DNA of 64,000 nt from a virus, in IMG/VR virus record IMGVR_UViG_3300043639_000076, positions 1-64,000 of that record, one strand, 5' to 3'. A model generated the notes under the pieces. That model saw nothing but the letters and a program-made list of their open reading frames with translations, ran no database searches and was not told the DNA's origin. Shown here one piece after another: positions 60,886 through 64,000 of the stretch (its first letter is position 1; the number at the start of each line of letters is the position of its first letter). A program made the translations under genes and the position numbers.

Positions 60886-61413
60886 ATGTCGAAGCTGAGT
60901 GATCCAGACGTGGCTGAAATCGTACTGGCGCTGAAGGCGAAATATGACATCGACGTACTGGTCGAGACGGGCACGTTCGAAGGTGACAGCACTCTCTGGG
61001 CGGCGGAACGATTTCGTCACGTCTTCACCATCGAGGTGTTCTCGGACTTTCAGGATTTGGCCCGCGAACACTGCGCCAGTCATGCCAATGTGACGTTTCT
61101 TTCCGGCAACACGCGGTTCGTCCTGCCGTTCGTCGCGTCGGTGCTGACGGGGCCGTCGATGTTCTGGCTGGATGCCCACTCGGCACCCGGCCTGTTCGGC
61201 GAGGCGGATGACTGGCCGGTCATGGAGGAACTGGCGGTGATCGAGCAATCACAATTCCATCATGTGATTCTAATCGATGACGCGCACTGTTTTATGCCGG
61301 GGACGCCGCATCCGGCGTGTCCGCCGCTCGGCGCGGTGGAAAAATGGGCGCTGTTGTCTGGCTACGACTGCGCGGTCAGGGGCGACGTGATCGTGCTGAC
61401 GCCGGTCGAGTGA
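60886..61413 (+). CDS. Rossmann-fold (SAM-methyltransferase-like) protein
   Basis: A 175-residue protein from ATG 60886 with CGGAGG before it. DVLVETGTFEGDSTLWAAE resembles motif I of class I methyltransferases, and FWLDAHSAPGLFG with HVILIDDAHCF marks a family of phage and bacterial sugar- or nucleotide-linked methyltransferase-like proteins. Divergent from the beta-helix gene. Substrate unknown. Confidence 0.65.
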   Translation: MSKLSDPDVAEIVLALKAKYDIDVLVETGTFEGDSTLWAAERFRHVFTIEVFSDFQDLAREHCASHANVTFLSGNTRFVLPFVASVLTGPSMFWLDAHSAPGLFGEADDWPVMEELAVIEQSQFHHVILIDDAHCFMPGTPHPACPPLGAVEKWALLSGYDCAVRGDVIVLTPVE

Positions 61414-61476
61414 ATTTTTGAATCAGGTGCAAAAACCGGGGGTCGGATTTTTGAATCAGGTGCAAAAACCGGGGGT
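61414..61476. repeat. 30-bp direct repeat pair
   Basis: Two identical copies starting ATTTTTGAATCAGGTG lie at 61414-61443 and 61447-61476, 33-bp period, immediately after the methyltransferase-like stop. Perfect identity at this length is not expected by chance. Confidence 0.9.
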
Positions 61477-61508
61477 TGCTTTTAAGCGACCGGCTTAAAA
61501 GCAACCCC
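61472..61508. terminator. 16-bp perfect inverted repeat, probable bidirectional terminator
   Basis: GGGGTTGCTTTTAAGC (61472-61487), spacer of five, GCTTAAAAGCAACCCC (61493-61508). It lies between convergent genes. T-rich bases follow on the plus strand, and a short U run is present on the other strand, so it could end both. Confidence 0.7.
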
Positions 61509-61530
61509 ATTTTCGGATTTTCCAGGCCTT

Positions 61531-61590
61531 TTTTTCGGCGGTTTTCGGCGGTTTTCGGCGGTTTCAGGCGGTTTCAGGCGGTTTCAGGCG
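61531..61590. repeat. 10-bp tandem repeat array
   Basis: Six units: GTTTTCGGCG three times (first preceded by an extra T run), then GTTTCAGGCG three times. The array reaches into the stop codon of the leftward HTH-like gene. Confidence 0.9.
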
Positions 61591-61844
61591 GCGCTCGGAC
61601 GCCGGCCGGCGACCCGGCGGATCGGCGGCGGCGGGTTGTCGAGGTGCAGCGCGGCCAGCCGCTCGACCCAGGCCACGACATCCTCCGGCGGCGCGGTGCG
61701 GCCGTCGCACCAGTAGATCGCCGTCGTGTGACCGATCTGGATCTGTTCGGAGAGCGTCGCGCGGGTCCAGCCGACCGTGTCCATGGCCGCGCGCAGCCGT
61801 TCACCGAGTGTCGGTGGCGTCGGTGTCTTCCTTGGCTTTTTCAT
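61584..61844 (-). CDS. HTH-type small protein, end of right leftward cluster
   Basis: An 86-residue protein. TLGERLRAAMDTVGWTRATL, then SEQIQIGHTTAIYWCDG fit a phage XRE-like helix-turn-helix, followed by a Pro-rich C-terminus whose end lies in the 10-bp repeat array. Overlaps the next gene by 44 bases. Likely a regulator. Confidence 0.6.
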   Translation of the reverse strand: MKKPRKTPTPPTLGERLRAAMDTVGWTRATLSEQIQIGHTTAIYWCDGRTAPPEDVVAWVERLAALHLDNPPPPIRRVAGRRPSAA

Positions 61845-62040
61845 CGTTGATCTCCTGGATCAGATCCCAGTGGTGGATGCGCGCGGTGTAGCGGCCATTC
61901 CGGCCGTAAAAGGCGACCTCGCCTTTCGTGTTGATGCCGGCGAACCGGTTGGTCCCCGTGGCGGTGGTTTCGCATTCGATGGTGATGCGCTCGCCGCGGC
62001 GGTTCAGGTATGAACCGCCGACTTTCAGCGTGACTGGCAT
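61801..62040 (-). CDS. hypothetical protein, 79 aa, right leftward cluster
   Basis: A beta-rich protein (VTLKVGGSYLNRRGERITIE, YTARIHHWDLIQEI) with an acidic C-terminus. Overlaps the HTH-type gene by 44 bases. Resembles small KOW/SH3-like proteins but no family can be named. Confidence 0.55.
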   Translation of the reverse strand: MPVTLKVGGSYLNRRGERITIECETTATGTNRFAGINTKGEVAFYGRNGRYTARIHHWDLIQEINDEKAKEDTDATDTR

Positions 62041-62043
62041 GGC

Positions 62044-62982
62044 TCATCCCCGCAGGATCTTGACCGCGTCCACGGTCGTCAGGTTACGCATCAGCCCGTC
62101 GTCGCCCATCTGTTGGATGACGTGGACGGATTTGTCGTGGCGTTTCATGTCCTTCTGACCCCAGGCGATGATGTCACCGGGCTTGCAGGGGAGGCGCATG
62201 ATGCCGGCCTCGCCGACGCGGCCGATCCACTCGCCCCAGTTGTACGTCAGCTTGCCGGCGGCGGCGTCGAGCGTGACGGTGGCGCACCAGGGCTTGCCAT
62301 CGCGGCGGGAATTGTAGGCCGCGGTTTCCCGCTCCCAGTAGCCGCTTTCCAGGCGTCCCGCTCCCAGCGCGACCAGCGCCGCCTTTTTCTCGGCCGCTTC
62401 GATGGCGGCGGCTTCGGCTGAGATCTTGTCGGCTTCCACCTTCTCCTCGCGCAGCCGTGGCAGGGCTGCTTCGATGGCGGCGTTGTTCCTGACTTCGATG
62501 GCGTTGGTCATGGCGCTGAACGCCGCCTCGAGACGCGCCCAGATCGGATCCGCGCGACGGTCGGCGGTGACCCTCCGGTCATACATCCCTGGACGCGGAA
62601 TGTGCGGCGGCTTCCAGTTGGTCAGTTCGCCCAGTGCCGCGAAGGTGTCGGGATCGCGGATGAGCCGCTGGTATTCGATCGGCTCGGCGGCGCGCGTCGC
62701 CGCGATGGCGGCTTCGATCTCGGCCGTGATCTCGTTCCAGCCGGCTTCGAAGTAGGCCTTGTCGGCCGCGACGGCGGCGATGACCGCCTCGATGGTCGGT
62801 GCGGCGATGTTGCGCGCCTGGCAGACCGCTGACCCGTCATTGGACAGGTCGAGCGCGGCGACGACATCGGGCCAGGCGTCGCCAAAATCCGCCGGCGCGG
62901 CGTCGAGGACGGCGGTCTGGCCAATCTCGTGGCCGGCCAACAGCGCGGCGCGGCGGTCGATGTTGCGGAGCGTGATCTTCAT
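62044..62982 (-). CDS. hypothetical protein, 312 aa, right leftward cluster
   Basis: The largest gene of this cluster. Leader AGAGGGAAACCCTGCC before the ATG. Helical, Ala- and Glu-rich in the middle (EKVEADKISAEAAAIEAAEK), then a beta-like C-terminal part (WCATVTLDAAAGKLTYNWGE). No family recognised. Function unknown. Confidence 0.65.
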   Translation of the reverse strand: MKITLRNIDRRAALLAGHEIGQTAVLDAAPADFGDAWPDVVAALDLSNDGSAVCQARNIAAPTIEAVIAAVAADKAYFEAGWNEITAEIEAAIAATRAAEPIEYQRLIRDPDTFAALGELTNWKPPHIPRPGMYDRRVTADRRADPIWARLEAAFSAMTNAIEVRNNAAIEAALPRLREEKVEADKISAEAAAIEAAEKKAALVALGAGRLESGYWERETAAYNSRRDGKPWCATVTLDAAAGKLTYNWGEWIGRVGEAGIMRLPCKPGDIIAWGQKDMKRHDKSVHVIQQMGDDGLMRNLTTVDAVKILRG

Positions 62983-63009
62983 GGCAGGGTTTCCCTCTGG
63001 GGATTAATC

Positions 63010-63063
63010 GTCCGCGGGATGCGGACCATCTCGCTGGGTATCCTGGACATCCCAGGCATACCC
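63010..63063. other. two stem-loops between leftward genes
   Basis: GTCCGC (63010-63015)/GCGGAC (63021-63026), and GGGTATCCTGG with CCAGGCATACCC (63036-63063, one bulge). They lie before the 312-aa gene and lack a U run, so they might be RNA processing or stability elements rather than terminators. Confidence 0.55.
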
Positions 63064-63073
63064 GGCGGCATGG

Positions 63074-63280
63074 TCAGGCGTCGTGATCGATGAGCGCGCC
63101 AATGGCCTCGTTATTGGCGTGTGCCTGGGCGCGGTAGGCCTTCCTGATCCAGGCCTGGGCGTCCGCTCTGGTTTCGAAGGTGGCGCAGTTCTGAGCGGGA
63201 AGGTTGAAGGGTTTGCGCCGCACCATCCAGGGCTTGTTCGTGGGTTCCTGGAGGTGATGGATGAGGTAGCTGTAGGTCAT
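63074..63280 (-). CDS. hypothetical protein, 68 aa, right leftward cluster
   Basis: A basic, helical protein with YSYLIHHLQEPTNKPWMVRR and RADAQAWIRKAYRAQAHANN. It starts three bases after the preceding gene. No family recognised. Confidence 0.6.
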   Translation of the reverse strand: MTYSYLIHHLQEPTNKPWMVRRKPFNLPAQNCATFETRADAQAWIRKAYRAQAHANNEAIGALIDHDA

Positions 63281-63283
63281 GGT

Positions 63284-63550
63284 TCAGGCCTTCTGGCTTT
63301 TGATGGCGCGGATGATCGCGCCCAGTTCGTCATAGATCGCGACGACCGACCGGACCCGCTGGCTGTTCTGTTCCTGGGCCAGCGAGAAGGTGGAGGGGGT
63401 CTGGATGTAATAGTCGCGGCCGTTCGGCGCGGCGTCCTGCAAGGTCAGAGCGGCCTCGTGGAGCGCGTTGCGTGCCCGCATCAGACCTTCGATCAGGTCG
63501 TCCTTGTCGGAGCCGTTGGAGTGGATCGTGGGGACTGCGATGGTGGTCAT
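63284..63550 (-). CDS. hypothetical protein, 88 aa, right leftward cluster
   Basis: Leader AGAGGGAAACCCGAC before the ATG. Helical, with GLMRARNALHEAALTLQDAA and a C-terminal VVAIYDELGAIIRAIK. Preceded by a 9-bp hairpin. No family recognised. Confidence 0.6.
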   Translation of the reverse strand: MTTIAVPTIHSNGSDKDDLIEGLMRARNALHEAALTLQDAAPNGRDYYIQTPSTFSLAQEQNSQRVRSVVAIYDELGAIIRAIKSQKA

Positions 63551-63579
63551 GTCGGGTTTCCCTCTGGGATGGTGGAGTA

Positions 63580-63601
63580 GCCCGCTCCTCGTGGAGCGGG
63601 C
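63580..63601. other. 9-bp perfect stem-loop between leftward genes
   Basis: GCCCGCTCC (63580-63588), loop TCGT, GGAGCGGGC (63593-63601). No U run on the leftward strand, so probably an RNA stability or attenuation element. Confidence 0.6.
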
Positions 63602-63609
63602 CGGGTTGG

Positions 63610-63840
63610 TCAGTCGATGGTGGGTTTGACTTCCTGGATGAGGCCGTTGTCCCAGTGCGGGTAAACCAGGGGGCCGGTGGCATCGATGGCGCGGAACAAG
63701 CGGGCCAGATCGTCGTCCTTGTTGAAGGCGCTGCCGGCGACCCGGTTGACCGCGGTGTAGGGGTTGGTGGCCATGGCGAAGGCAATCTCTTTCGCGATGT
63801 AGACGAGTTCGCGAACAGCGTGGAGTTCCTGGGCGTTCAT
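63610..63840 (-). CDS. hypothetical protein, 76 aa, first gene of right leftward cluster
   Basis: Leader AGAAGGGAAACCCGATC before the ATG, as in its neighbours. Helical (QELHAVRELVYIAKEIAFAM) with TNPYTAVNRVAGSAF and LFRAIDATGPLVY. No family recognised. The first gene after the promoter near 63900. Confidence 0.6.
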   Translation of the reverse strand: MNAQELHAVRELVYIAKEIAFAMATNPYTAVNRVAGSAFNKDDDLARLFRAIDATGPLVYPHWDNGLIQEVKPTID

Positions 63841-63891
63841 GATCGGGTTTCCCTTCTGTGTGGCGGCCGGTTCGTCTCGGCCAGTGGTGAT

Positions 63892-63920
63892 TAATTAGTC
63901 CCGTGATCTCACAAAGGCAA
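63892..63920 (-). promoter_or_regulatory. promoter of right leftward cluster
   Basis: Leftward TTGCCT (63920-63915) and TAATTA (63897-63892) with an exact 17-base spacer. Transcription would start about 63885, and the leader then contains a GGCCG/CGGCC hairpin at 63866-63883. Confidence 0.55.
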
Positions 63921-63960
63921 GCGATATTTTGTGATCATCGTGATTTAATCTGTCACAAAA
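63909..63960. promoter_or_regulatory. repeated TTTGTGA half-sites upstream of cluster
   Basis: TCACAAA at 63909-63915, TTTGTGA at 63928-63934 and TCACAAA at 63953-63959. The last two, extended to 8 bp, form an inverted repeat (63927-63934 with 63953-63960). The first overlaps the -35 region, so a repressor site is likely. Confidence 0.5.
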
Positions 63961-64000
63961 ACGCATGCCAGCCATGCGCGCCGGCATTTGGTCTGGCGTT

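Overview
The window carries most of a large, GC-rich tailed phage or prophage genome with a siphovirus-type (HK97-like) head and tail plan. The likely host is a Gram-negative alphaproteobacterium. The evidence is the P27/HK97 packaging and head genes, a lambda-like frameshifted tail chaperone pair, a very long tape-measure gene, a DUF3309 protein typical of Alphaproteobacteria, and two secreted proteins ending in PEP-CTERM sorting signals, which need a host exosortase (common in Acetobacteraceae and relatives). No integrase, tRNA, CRISPR array, ribosomal gene or DNA polymerase was seen.

Layout. 1-871 is non-coding: a G-rich low-complexity block, then a more AT-rich stretch with a direct repeat and a perfect palindrome. 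872-1855 holds four small genes. 1992-4848 is the packaging module (HNH nuclease, small terminase, a small protein resembling the Acb2/Tad1 hairpin family of anti-CBASS/anti-Thoeris sponges, large terminase). 4868-13557 is portal, protease, capsid, connectors and tail tube, interrupted by a GT9-like glycosyltransferase and a methyltransferase. 13584-20651 is the frameshifted tail chaperone and a 2078-residue tape measure. 20648-36347 holds a 3495-residue fibre with about eleven copies of one repeat module and a C-terminal S74 chaperone, baseplate-type proteins, and a second S74 fibre. 36359-38573 is the lysis region (GH25 lysozyme, membrane-anchored protein, BPSL0067-family hydrolase, DUF3309 membrane protein), closed by a strong terminator.

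38696-40357 is a leftward cluster of seven small genes in which every junction is a 4-bp start/stop overlap. From 40472 rightward to 52311 is a long replication and recombination operon: HTH protein, sliding clamp, RusA resolvase, RHH protein, Sak4-type ATPase, SSB-like protein, Dda/RecD2-type helicase, a GIY-YIG homing endonuclease, Prim-Pol primase and VirE/D5-type helicase. It ends at a terminator followed by a candidate origin (short iterons and nested inverted repeats).

53091-57759 starts with a switch-like region: a leftward YdaS/Cro-type repressor faces a rightward ParB/sulfiredoxin-like gene, and the two predicted promoters overlap on an imperfect palindrome. It is followed by a ParB-HTH protein and small zinc-binding, winged-helix and alpha-CTD-like proteins. 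57897-59671 is a self-contained moron with its own leader hairpin and terminator, encoding the two PEP-CTERM proteins. 59670-61413 has a leftward beta-helix protein and a divergent Rossmann-fold protein. 61584-63840 is a second leftward cluster of unknown small genes driven from a promoter near 63900 with repeated operator-like half-sites.

All coordinates and motifs were read by eye from the sequence. Family names rest on remembered family signatures, not on a search.
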